Assembly (NCBI GenBank): GCA_020056155.1
Contig: JAGVII010000327.1
Location: forward strand, 1-6,042
DNA from: Afipia sp.
GTDB lineage: Bacteria; Pseudomonadota; Alphaproteobacteria; Rhizobiales; Xanthobacteraceae
Length of the DNA stretch: 6,042 nt
Direction: 5' to 3'
The notes below the pieces were generated by a model that did not search any database, was not told the DNA's origin, and saw only the letters and a program-made list of their open reading frames with translations. Below are positions 1-3,854 of this stretch, piece after piece. Numbering within the stretch: the stretch's first letter is position 1; each line of letters starts with the position of its first letter. Position numbers and translations under genes: made by a program.

Positions 1-251
1 CTTGCAAGCGGCCGCTGAAGGAACGGCACGTCCTGGGCAATCAGCATCAGGCCGAGCGGCAACATCCAGAGGCCCAGAATGGGCAGGAAACTGAAAATGC
101 CGCCAACGACAAGAAAAAGGGCGAGGGGAATCCGCACCAATTGCGATGACGGTTGACGCAACCAGCGCACAAAACGCCCGCCTTTTTCAGGAAGCCGATC
201 CGCGATCCACTCAAAGTGGCGGTTAAGCTCGGCCCTGGATTCTGCACTCAC
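1..251 (-). CDS. Small conserved membrane protein, C-terminus cut by the window edge
   Basis: The minus-strand frame from a GTG at 251 stays open to base 1, giving 83 codons and no stop. The N-terminus (VSAESRAELNRHFEWIADRL) is polar and predicted helical and carries the basic run GGRFVRWLRQ. A strongly hydrophobic stretch follows at about residues 44-70, including FLVVGGIFSFLPILGLWMLP, long enough for two short membrane helices with a Pro/Gly turn. I believe I have seen similar small proteins in Bradyrhizobium-type genomes, but I know no assigned function. The start is uncertain. AGGCGG lies 7 bases before the GTG, but the frame stays open upstream and another GTG at 311 would add 20 residues. 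A plus-strand frame and an out-of-frame minus-strand frame over the same DNA are compositional shadows. It probably belongs to the core genome beside tRNA-Asn, not to the inserted block. Confidence 0.72.
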   Translation of the reverse strand, partial: MSAESRAELNRHFEWIADRLPEKGGRFVRWLRQPSSQLVRIPLALFLVVGGIFSFLPILGLWMLPLGLMLIAQDVPFLQRPLA

Positions 252-369
252 TTCAAAACCGCCTGTTCCATCCCGGGATTGCCCGCCGCGCCCTTTGAAG
301 AAGCTAGGCACGTGCGCAGGGCCCCGCAAGGCAGGGATGGATCGGGAACAGCTAAGTGATTGATTTGAT

Positions 370-444
370 TGGCTCCCCGGGCTGGATTCGAACCAGCGAC
401 CATTCGATTAACAGTCGAATGCTCTACCGCTGAGCTACCGAGGA
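370..444 (-). tRNA. tRNA-Asn (anticodon GTT)
   Basis: The reverse complement folds as a complete tRNA. The acceptor stem is TCCTCGG with CCGGGGA (one T-G wobble), the D-arm is GCTC-AGCGGTA-GAGC, the anticodon loop CTGTTAA sits on a TTCGA/TCGAA stem, and the T-arm is GCTGGTTCGAATCCAGC. The discriminator is G and the terminal CCA is encoded. Anticodon GTT decodes Asn. It is transcribed away from the inserted block and shows no sign of disruption, so it marks the left core-genome boundary. Confidence 0.97.
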
Positions 445-469
445 ATACTGCTGAAGCAGCAATGGGCCG

Positions 470-497
470 CCTATACCAAAGGCCCCGAGTCTTGCAA
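470..497 (-). promoter_or_regulatory. Probable sigma-70-type promoter of tRNA-Asn
   Basis: On the minus strand, TTGCAA (492-497) and TATAGG (470-475) are separated by 16 bases. The -10 box ends 25 bases before the first base of tRNA-Asn. This is a sensible distance for a tRNA with a short 5' leader. The call rests on position and near-consensus hexamers only. Confidence 0.5.
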
Positions 498-548
498 AGC
501 GTAAATCGCCGAAAAAAGCGCGATGTCCGTGAATGGATAAGAGAATAT

Positions 549-606
549 TGGAGGCCACGACCGGAATTGAACCGGTGTACACGGTTCTGCAGCCCCGTGA
601 TCGCTT
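549..606 (-). repeat. Partial tRNA-Cys copy A (att-like 3' fragment plus shared arm)
   Basis: Bases 549-592 match the 3' part of the intact tRNA-Cys (3369-3412) at 43 of 44 positions, covering CCA, acceptor strand, variable and T-arm region, and anticodon loop with the GCA anticodon. The single difference is at 587 (C; T at 3407 in the gene). The 5' half (acceptor strand, D-arm and 5' side of the anticodon stem) is missing, so it cannot be a functional tRNA. Beyond the tRNA match, similarity to copy B continues to 606, with 55 of 58 bases identical over 549-606. It is best read as the distal attachment-site copy of an integration event. Confidence 0.88.
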
Positions 607-653
607 TCGGGATGGAACGCTGGGGCTGTAGCGTTCAGCCTAACCTCCCGAAA
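605..653. repeat. Nested inverted repeat beside att copy A
   Basis: An outer 8-bp perfect inverted repeat (TTTCGGGA at 605-612, TCCCGAAA at 646-653) encloses an inner 7-bp perfect one (GAACGCT at 615-621, AGCGTTC at 630-636) with an 8-base loop. The loop end GGGGCTG (622-628) can also pair with CAGCCCC (590-596) at the edge of the att copy. The stop codon of the HIRAN gene (640-642) lies inside the outer repeat. It may be a terminator for that minus-strand gene, although no U-run follows, or a recombinase or accessory-protein binding site. Confidence 0.6.
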
Positions 654-1140
654 TGATCCGACTCGTCTCGCCCCAGAGAGGATTGTTGAATGACGGGATA
701 AGCACGATCACTTTGATAATAACGCCAAAGCCAAGTTCTGGATCGGGATCGTTCGCGATGGCCATCTCGTAGAACTCTGCAGCGATCGGAAAATTCGGAC
801 CAGCAAGCGCAAGGTGGGCGGCCGTATCACGGTCGATCCATCCGATGTGCACCCTGTCGACCGTTTTGGTAGGTGGTCGGAACCAACGCTTCTGTTGGAC
901 CGTCCAGTGCCCCCGAACCATGATTGCATTTTTGTCGTGACGGTTTTCGGGTTGGCGCTGCAGGTCAAGGCCGAAGTCAAGCCTATCCTTCTCAGCGTGC
1001 GAAGCGCCTGCACCAAAGCGGAGGATTTCTGCCCTCATGTGCTTCAGGCCAGCCACGCGCTCTGCGACTCTGAACTGCCGCCACTCGCCGGGTGGGCGAC
1101 CGCGGTGTTTCGGCTTCCAACTCTGCCAACCGTCGCTCAT
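640..1140 (-). CDS. Stand-alone HIRAN-domain protein
   Basis: This is a 166-residue protein with no helicase or nuclease domain. Residues about 28-125 resemble the HIRAN domain. VAGLKHMRAEIL at 29-40 is followed by LDLQRQPENRHDKNAIMV (58-75), which matches the family pattern of a Leu-rich strand and then E/P-x-N-x-x-D-x-N-A, and HIGWIDRDTAAHLA (98-111) matches the I-G-y-I-p-r-x-x-A segment. In HLTF and Rad5 the HIRAN domain binds the 3' end of single-stranded DNA; the role of bacterial stand-alone versions is mostly unknown. A hydrophobic strand-rich tail follows (LGFGVIIKVIVLIPS, 136-150). The start is the ATG at 1140, with GAGGG about 11 bases upstream. The stop lies inside the nested repeat next to att copy A. 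It sits 64 bases downstream of the lipoprotein gene and may be cotranscribed with it. The domain call is by motif; the function is inference. Confidence 0.75.
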   Translation of the reverse strand: MSDGWQSWKPKHRGRPPGEWRQFRVAERVAGLKHMRAEILRFGAGASHAEKDRLDFGLDLQRQPENRHDKNAIMVRGHWTVQQKRWFRPPTKTVDRVHIGWIDRDTAAHLALAGPNFPIAAEFYEMAIANDPDPELGFGVIIKVIVLIPSFNNPLWGETSRIISGG

Positions 1141-1204
1141 CGCAGAGTTTGCCCTCGCTCATCGGCCGTGAACTGCGCCGTCAGAAATCGCTCTTGTGAA
1201 ATGT

Positions 1205-1594
1205 TCACTCACACATGAGGCTGGGTTTTCTGAAATCGACAATTAGCCAGCCTGCCGGGCCTGCCGGCGCACCAGGGATGCGCTCGGCAAATACGGTATA
1301 GTTGCATCGTTGCGAGATTGTCTGCGGCGGCGTGGAGATAGCCGTTGCGCTATAAAAGCCTGTTCCGCCGATCACGTTAACATTGCCATTTACTGTGGTT
1401 GTGCCTGGCATCGTGTACGAACTATTCATCGACCAAATGAACGCGCGGCGATTCTGATCGACATCGAACGCGGTCGCTGGTGGCCCATAATCCATCACCG
1501 TTTCAGCGACTGTCTTCCCGACGTAGGACTTCATGATCTGAGAGGCGCAACCGCCTAGAACGACGCAGAGCGCCGCCATTCCTAAGACACGCAT
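1205..1594 (-). CDS. Small hypothetical lipoprotein
   Basis: The best start is the ATG at 1594, preceded by GGGGGAG about 8 bases upstream. It gives 129 residues beginning with a lipoprotein signal peptide (MRVLGMAALCVVLGGC, lipobox LGGC, acylated Cys16). The same frame extends to an ATG at 1738, but that would bury the signal peptide behind about 48 Arg-rich residues. The mature part starts ASQIMKSYVGKTVAETVMDY and then GPP, resembling the small lipoproteins with a helix followed by a Gly-Pro turn that are common in alphaproteobacteria. A low-complexity TTTVNGNVNVIGGTGF segment (66-80) follows. Two later cysteines (97 and 128) could form a disulfide. It is likely anchored in the outer or inner membrane facing the periplasm. 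The function is not recognised. It is the upstream gene of a possible two-gene unit with the HIRAN gene. Confidence 0.78.
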   Translation of the reverse strand: MRVLGMAALCVVLGGCASQIMKSYVGKTVAETVMDYGPPATAFDVDQNRRAFIWSMNSSYTMPGTTTVNGNVNVIGGTGFYSATAISTPPQTISQRCNYTVFAERIPGAPAGPAGWLIVDFRKPSLMCE

Positions 1595-1757
1595 TAACCG
1601 ATCTCCCCCGAACCTGCGAAGAGTGTTCCGCAACCGTCGGTGGAGGGCAAGCGAAAGCGCCCTGCATCGGATTGAAATTGCTATGTTTGCGCACGTTGGC
1701 GCGAGTAAGTTGATAATTTTCTGAGGAATTTTCGACACTATTTCAATGGATTAGCCT
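1595..1757. other. AT-rich leader of the lipoprotein gene, no gene seen
   Basis: This stretch lies upstream of the minus-strand lipoprotein gene and reaches att copy B. The part from about 1660 to 1757 is clearly richer in A and T than its surroundings, as expected for a promoter region. A minus-strand TTGAAA at 1741-1746 is one possible -35 box, but I could not find a convincing matching -10. The frame that runs on through it from the lipoprotein has no ribosome binding site at its outer ATG and looks noncoding. Confidence 0.45.
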
Positions 1758-1815
1758 TGGAGGCCACGACCGGAATTGAACCGGTGTACACGGTTCTGCA
1801 GCCTGGTAATCGCTT
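1758..1815 (-). repeat. Partial tRNA-Cys copy B (att-like 3' fragment plus shared arm)
   Basis: Bases 1758-1801 are identical to copy A and differ from the intact tRNA-Cys at one position (C at 1796, T at 3407). Identity with copy A continues, with 3 mismatches, through 1815, well past the point where both diverge from the tRNA gene. Like copy A it lacks the tRNA 5' half. It separates the two accessory segments and is read as the distal attachment copy of the element next to the intact tRNA. Confidence 0.88.
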
Positions 1816-1975
1816 GTCCCTGGCCAACATGGCGCCGGCACCCGGTGTCGCAGGAAAGCATCCTCACGACGCAGGATTTCAATCGCGCCGCCATGCGTAA
1901 GCAGTAATCCTGAACTTGCGGTTGCCGTGTGGCTAGTGAACCCAAATCCGAGGCCTAAAAAATTTTTTCGGAGCG
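1816..1975. other. Noncoding arm of mini-island II with small inverted repeats
   Basis: No credible gene is seen between att copy B and the hsp20 promoter. A 7-bp perfect inverted repeat CAGGATT (1872-1878) / AATCCTG (1906-1912) is present. If the segment is an integrating element, this is where recombinase arm sites would be expected. The minus-strand frame through here has no ribosome binding site or recognisable protein features and also crosses the tRNA fragment. Confidence 0.4.
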
Positions 1976-2004
1976 CTTGAAACCTGTCGCGCTTTTTCTA
2001 ATTT
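1976..2004 (+). promoter_or_regulatory. Probable RpoH (sigma-32-type) heat-shock promoter of hsp20
   Basis: CTTGAAA at 1976-1982 matches the alphaproteobacterial RpoH -35 element (CTTGAA/C). A TAATTT -10 lies at 1999-2004, with a 16-base spacer. It sits about 110 bases upstream of hsp20, which is the right place to transcribe a full ROSE-type leader. T-rich tracts around the -10 interrupt an otherwise GC-rich region. Confidence 0.6.
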
Positions 2005-2010
2005 TTTTAT

Positions 2011-2113
2011 CGCCGTCCAACGGCCCGGGTCGCCCTCTGGGGGCCCGGAGGAGACGGACTCCGGCGCGATCGGGGTCCGCTTGTATCCAACTTGCTCAAT
2101 GGAGGATTTGGCT
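2011..2113 (+). ncRNA. ROSE-like RNA thermometer in the hsp20 5' UTR
   Basis: The leader folds into successive hairpins. CCGGG (2025-2029) pairs with CCCGG (2044-2048), and GGACTCCG (2056-2063) pairs with CGGGGTCC (2071-2078) around a 7-base loop. The last hairpin covers the Shine-Dalgarno: CCAA (2087-2090) pairs with TTGG (2108-2111), and CTC (2095-2097) pairs with GAG (2102-2104) inside GGAGGA (2101-2106). Between these stems lie TTGCT (2092-2096), a G-G opposition (2094/2105), a T-A pair and a C/T-T mismatch. These are the hallmarks of the ROSE element of rhizobial small heat-shock genes, where U-U/C-G-C-U masks the Shine-Dalgarno at normal temperature and weak non-canonical pairs melt on warming. 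The fold is read by eye. Confidence 0.8.
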
Positions 2114-2566
2114 ATGAGAACTTCGTACGACTTTACCCCGTTCTGGCGGTCGTCCATCGGCTTCGATCGTCTCTTCGATCTTGTTGATGCCGCGCAGCAG
2201 CAGGCTGAGGCGCATTACCCTCCGTATAACATTGAGAGACTGGGTGACGACCGTTACCAGATTTCTCTGGCGCTGGCGGGATTCCGGGCCGATGAGATCA
2301 ATGTGACCGCCGAGCAAAACGTCCTCATGATTGAAGGGCGCAAGACGGACGAAAAGCGCGAGTACCTCTACCAGGGGATTTCCGAGCGGCAGTTCCGCCG
2401 GCAGTTCAACCTGGCAGACTACGTCCAGGTCAAGAAAGCGTCCTTTGAAAATGGGCTTCTGCGCATTGAACTGATTCGGGAGATCCCCGAAGCAATGAAG
2501 CCTCGACGGATTGCCATCAGCGGCGCTTCCAGCGTCCCGCAACTGGACTCGAAGGTCGCGGCATAA
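2114..2566 (+). CDS. hsp20: Small heat-shock protein, Hsp20/IbpA family (rhizobial class A)
   Basis: This is a 150-residue ATP-independent chaperone that binds unfolding proteins in the cytoplasm and hands them to DnaK/ClpB. The ATG at 2114 follows GGAGGA with a 7-base spacer; the frame is open upstream, but that part is the thermometer hairpin. The N-terminus (MRTSYDFTPFWRSSIGFDRL) is typical of rhizobial class A members. The alpha-crystallin domain spans about residues 36-125 and includes YQISLALAGFRADEINV, the conserved FENGLLRIEL (111-120) and the following IPEAMKPRRI. The C-terminal IAI (133-135) fits the I-x-I motif that docks onto neighbouring subunits. It is the first gene of the segment II operon and is regulated by the heat-shock promoter and RNA thermometer described above. 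The length is normal for the family and there is no sign of damage. Confidence 0.95.
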   Translation: MRTSYDFTPFWRSSIGFDRLFDLVDAAQQQAEAHYPPYNIERLGDDRYQISLALAGFRADEINVTAEQNVLMIEGRKTDEKREYLYQGISERQFRRQFNLADYVQVKKASFENGLLRIELIREIPEAMKPRRIAISGASSVPQLDSKVAA

Positions 2567-2592
2567 CTCCGCCGCCGCTGAGTCTCGCGTGC

Positions 2593-2613
2593 CCCGCCGG
2601 TTAAACCGGCGGG
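2593..2613 (+). terminator. Strong intercistronic hairpin after hsp20
   Basis: CCCGCCGGTT (2593-2602) and AACCGGCGGG (2604-2613) form a perfect 10-bp inverted repeat around one base; the real loop would be about 5 bases. No U-run follows. It therefore more likely attenuates read-through or protects the hsp20 mRNA 3' end than terminates fully, which would leave hsp20 more abundant than the downstream genes. A second small hairpin, TTCATC (2620-2625) / GATGAA (2629-2634), follows just ahead of the next ribosome binding site. Confidence 0.6.
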
Positions 2614-2654
2614 TGTCGCTTCATCACAGATGAAAGGAAAGATGGAGGACAGTC

Positions 2655-2882
2655 GTGTCGGCGATGATGGCTGATGAGAAACTTGCACGCATACGTGCGC
2701 GAACGAGCAACATTCGGCGCTATCGCCGGTTGCTGCAAACGCAGCTGACCGAGCTTGAACGCAGCTTTGTCTTGAAGCGCCTGTCAGAAGAACAGGATGC
2801 GTTGGCGGAACTGGCCGACAAAACCTTTCCCCCGCTCATGGAATCCAAGGGGTCCTGGAAAACCATCGGCGCTACAGCATAA
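2655..2882 (+). CDS. Short helical protein 1, paralogue of the next gene
   Basis: This is a 75-residue protein of unknown function. The GTG at 2655 is chosen because GGAGGA (2644-2649) lies 5 bases upstream; ATG codons at 2664 and 2667 are in frame but too far from it. Residues about 8-55 are highly charged and should form a helical hairpin or coiled coil: RTSNIRRYRRLLQTQ, then LERSFVLKRLSEEQDALAEL. No signal peptide or membrane segment is seen, so it is probably cytoplasmic. The pattern I-x2-Y-x2-LL ... ER ... RL-x2-E-x3-L-x2-L recurs in the next gene. I recall short proteins like this near rhizobial hsp20 genes, but no function is established to my knowledge. The gene lies 88 bases after hsp20 behind a hairpin, so it is probably heat-induced with it. 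Confidence 0.75.
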   Translation: MSAMMADEKLARIRARTSNIRRYRRLLQTQLTELERSFVLKRLSEEQDALAELADKTFPPLMESKGSWKTIGATA

Positions 2883-2893
2883 GCGGTGCAGTC

Positions 2894-3109
2894 ATGGTTG
2901 GGAGCATCCAGGATTACCTGGTGCGTGGGCATCAGAAGGTCATCGGCCACTATCAGTTCTTGCTGAGGTCGCAGACCCTTTCGAACGCGGAAAGAACGCT
3001 GATCGAGTCCCGGCTGGCGAAAGAGGAAGAAGAGCTGGGCGCCCTGATCGAGAATGTCTGGAAGGGAAGGCCGTCAGGGCCCGTCCAATTCAAGGGCGGT
3101 GTCGGTTGA
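2894..3109 (+). CDS. Short helical protein 2, paralogue of the preceding gene
   Basis: This is a 71-residue protein of unknown function that starts at the ATG at 2894, only 11 bases after the previous stop. It has a poor ribosome binding site (GCGGTG), so translation may depend on coupling to the preceding gene. Residues about 12-55 are charged and helical (HQKVIGHYQFLLRSQ, then AERTLIESRLAKEEEELGAL). They align with helical protein 1 with a single one-residue gap: I17/I20, Y20/Y23, LL23/LL26, ER33/ER35, RL40/RL42, L48/L50, L51/L53. The C-terminal tail (KGRPSGPVQFKGG) is basic and Gly/Pro-rich and looks disordered. There is no signal peptide. An overlapping longer plus-strand frame (2797-3141) has no family features and is treated as a shadow. 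It is the last gene before the strong hairpin. Confidence 0.72.
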   Translation: MVGSIQDYLVRGHQKVIGHYQFLLRSQTLSNAERTLIESRLAKEEEELGALIENVWKGRPSGPVQFKGGVG

Positions 3110-3144
3110 GGGCCCCAGTTCCGCGCGCTGCAAGGCGTTAGGCT

Positions 3145-3175
3145 GACCGGCCGGAGGCCAGACCTCCGGCCGGTC
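3145..3175 (+). terminator. Strong hairpin ending the hsp20 operon
   Basis: GACCGGCCGGAGG (3145-3157) and CCTCCGGCCGGTC (3163-3175) form a perfect 13-bp, very GC-rich stem with loop CCAGA, 35 bases after the last stop. The following sequence (GTCGTTGTCC) is only modestly T-rich. This is typical of GC-rich alphaproteobacteria, where factor-independent terminators often have weak U-tracts. Confidence 0.75.
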
Positions 3176-3368
3176 GTCGTTGTCCGGCATGACCTGATAC
3201 CCAACGCGCTGTGGCCGCCCGAGGGGCGAGAGCCTGTCCACGCTTAGCAGGGGTTGTTCTTGCTCGCGGGAGAGCGGATCGCAGATGTGGAGCGCAGGGC
3301 GTCCCGCATGCCAGCCCAGAGATGCGAAGAAGGATTGGGTTGGCGACTTAACCCACTGAAATGGTTAC
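3176..3368. other. Noncoding stretch between the hsp20 terminator and tRNA-Cys
   Basis: I see no gene here on either strand. The tRNA-proximal end holds a 6-bp inverted repeat, TGGGTT (3336-3341) / AACCCA (3350-3355). It could form a modest terminator for the tRNA, which is transcribed towards it. TGGTTAC at 3362-3368 directly abuts the tRNA 3' end. If segment II is an integrating element, this is its tRNA-proximal arm. Confidence 0.45.
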
Positions 3369-3442
3369 TGGAGGCCACGACCGGAATTGAACCGGTGTAC
3401 ACGGTTTTGCAGACCGTTGCGTAACCACTCCGCCACGTGGCC
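3369..3442 (-). tRNA. tRNA-Cys (anticodon GCA), intact copy C
   Basis: The reverse complement is a complete tRNA. The acceptor stem is GGCCACG with CGTGGCC, the anticodon loop CTGCAAA sits on an ACGGT/ACCGT stem with anticodon GCA, the T-arm is CCGGTTCAATTCCGG, and CCA is encoded after discriminator T. The gene is intact and should be functional. Its 3' 44 bases are repeated at 549-592 and 1758-1801, which marks it as the integration target. The accessory block lies exactly on its 3' side, as expected when an integrating element restores the tRNA end. Confidence 0.96.
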
Positions 3443-3455
3443 CCACTGGCGGGAG

Positions 3456-3484
3456 TAGTTACAAGGGCGCAGACACTTATGCAA
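3456..3484 (-). promoter_or_regulatory. Probable promoter of tRNA-Cys
   Basis: On the minus strand, TTGCAT (3479-3484) and TAACTA (3456-3461) are separated by 17 bases. The -10 ends 13 bases before the first base of the tRNA. It uses the same -35 style (TTGCA) as the tRNA-Asn promoter candidate. Confidence 0.5.
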
Positions 3485-3541
3485 TCCCGTGACCGGGTCC
3501 GTCTTGATTCCGCCGCCGGGCCGGTTGTGGGCGAATTTGCG

Positions 3542-3555
3542 GCGGCGAAAGCCGC
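3542..3555 (-). terminator. Possible weak terminator hairpin after the 94-codon gene
   Basis: GCGGC (3542-3546) and GCCGC (3551-3555) form a 5-bp stem about 15 bases after the stop of the minus-strand small gene. The stem is short and no U-run follows, so this is tentative. Confidence 0.3.
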
Positions 3556-3569
3556 GCCCTCAATGCGAG

Positions 3570-3854
3570 CTAGCTGCCGCTTTTGGCATTGCTTGCATCG
3601 ATCACCTTCATCAGGTCCGCGACGGGGAAACCGCTGCGATGCATGGTGCAGAGGACATCGATCATCTGGTCGCTCGGTTCGTTCGCGGACATCAGGGCCG
3701 CGCGCACCTCGGGCGGCAGGTCATCGAATTCACTCATCTGCCGCCGCACAGACGACAGACCGCTCGCGGACAATGCGCCGTGGTCCGGCCCCGTCGCCGA
3801 TGGGCCGGTCGCAGGCGGCGTTGCGCTGCGGCGTTTGCGCTGATCTTTCCTCAT
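3570..3854 (-). CDS. Small conserved hypothetical protein, coupled to the exported-protein gene
   Basis: This is a 94-residue protein. Its ATG at 3854 overlaps the TGA of the upstream exported-protein gene in an ATGA, which suggests translational coupling; there is no clear ribosome binding site of its own. Residues 1-39 are basic and low-complexity (MRKDQRKRRS, then Pro/Thr/Gly/Ser-rich) and probably disordered. Residues 40-88 look like a compact helical domain, MSEFDDLPPEVRAAL followed by DQMIDVLCTMHRSGFPVADL. A start at Met40 (3737) would give only that domain and cannot be excluded. No signal peptide or membrane segment is seen. I do not recognise a function. It is probably core genome, lying on the far side of tRNA-Cys from the inserted block. 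Confidence 0.65.
   Translation of the reverse strand: MRKDQRKRRSATPPATGPSATGPDHGALSASGLSSVRRQMSEFDDLPPEVRAALMSANEPSDQMIDVLCTMHRSGFPVADLMKVIDASNAKSGS

Larger units (their letters stand above)
549..1757. mobile_element. Putative mini-island I, between tRNA-Cys fragments A and B
   Basis: This 1.2-kb segment lies between two direct copies of the tRNA-Cys 3' part and carries a lipoprotein gene and a HIRAN-domain gene, both on the minus strand. Duplication of a tRNA 3' end is the known footprint of site-specific integration by tyrosine recombinases, and repeated integration builds tandem arrays with the newest element next to the intact tRNA. The boundaries are taken as the first base of copy A and the base before copy B. 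No integrase, excisionase or transfer gene is visible. It could be a non-autonomous cassette, a remnant of a larger island after deletion, or half of one composite element with an internal att-like copy. Confidence 0.6.
1758..3368. mobile_element. Putative mini-island II, heat-shock cassette next to tRNA-Cys
   Basis: This 1.6-kb segment lies between tRNA-Cys fragment B and the intact tRNA-Cys. It holds a complete unit: heat-shock-type promoter, ROSE-like leader, hsp20, two short helical genes and a strong terminal hairpin, all plus. This is opposite to the genes of segment I and to the tRNA. As for segment I, no integrase is present. By the usual accretion model the element adjacent to the intact tRNA is the more recent arrival. 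The assignment as mobile is inferred from the att-like copies; the genes themselves are of types also found in core rhizobial heat-shock loci. Confidence 0.6.

Noticed and set aside
153..359. 68-codon plus-strand frame at the left edge
   Set aside because: Antisense to the membrane-protein frame, which has a proper hydrophobic pattern and continues to the window edge.
549..606. Copy A or B as a functional second tRNA-Cys
   Set aside because: Both lack the D-arm and the 5' acceptor strand, and the 5' side of the anticodon stem no longer pairs.
369..656. 95-codon plus-strand frame
   Set aside because: It runs through tRNA-Asn and the tRNA-Cys fragment; its translation is the familiar false protein produced by reading across tRNA genes.
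814..1218. 134-codon plus-strand frame
   Set aside because: It lies antisense to the HIRAN gene and runs past its start; no ribosome binding site and no family-like protein features. The minus-strand frame carries the HIRAN motifs.
2096..2542. 148-codon minus-strand frame
   Set aside because: Exact antisense of hsp20, a compositional shadow of a GC-rich gene.
549..3368. Integrase, transposase or toxin-antitoxin pair within the accessory block
   Set aside because: I read both strands for tyrosine or serine recombinase motifs, transposase-like frames and terminal inverted repeats and saw none. The two short helical proteins are paralogues in a heat-shock operon and show no toxin-antitoxin traits.
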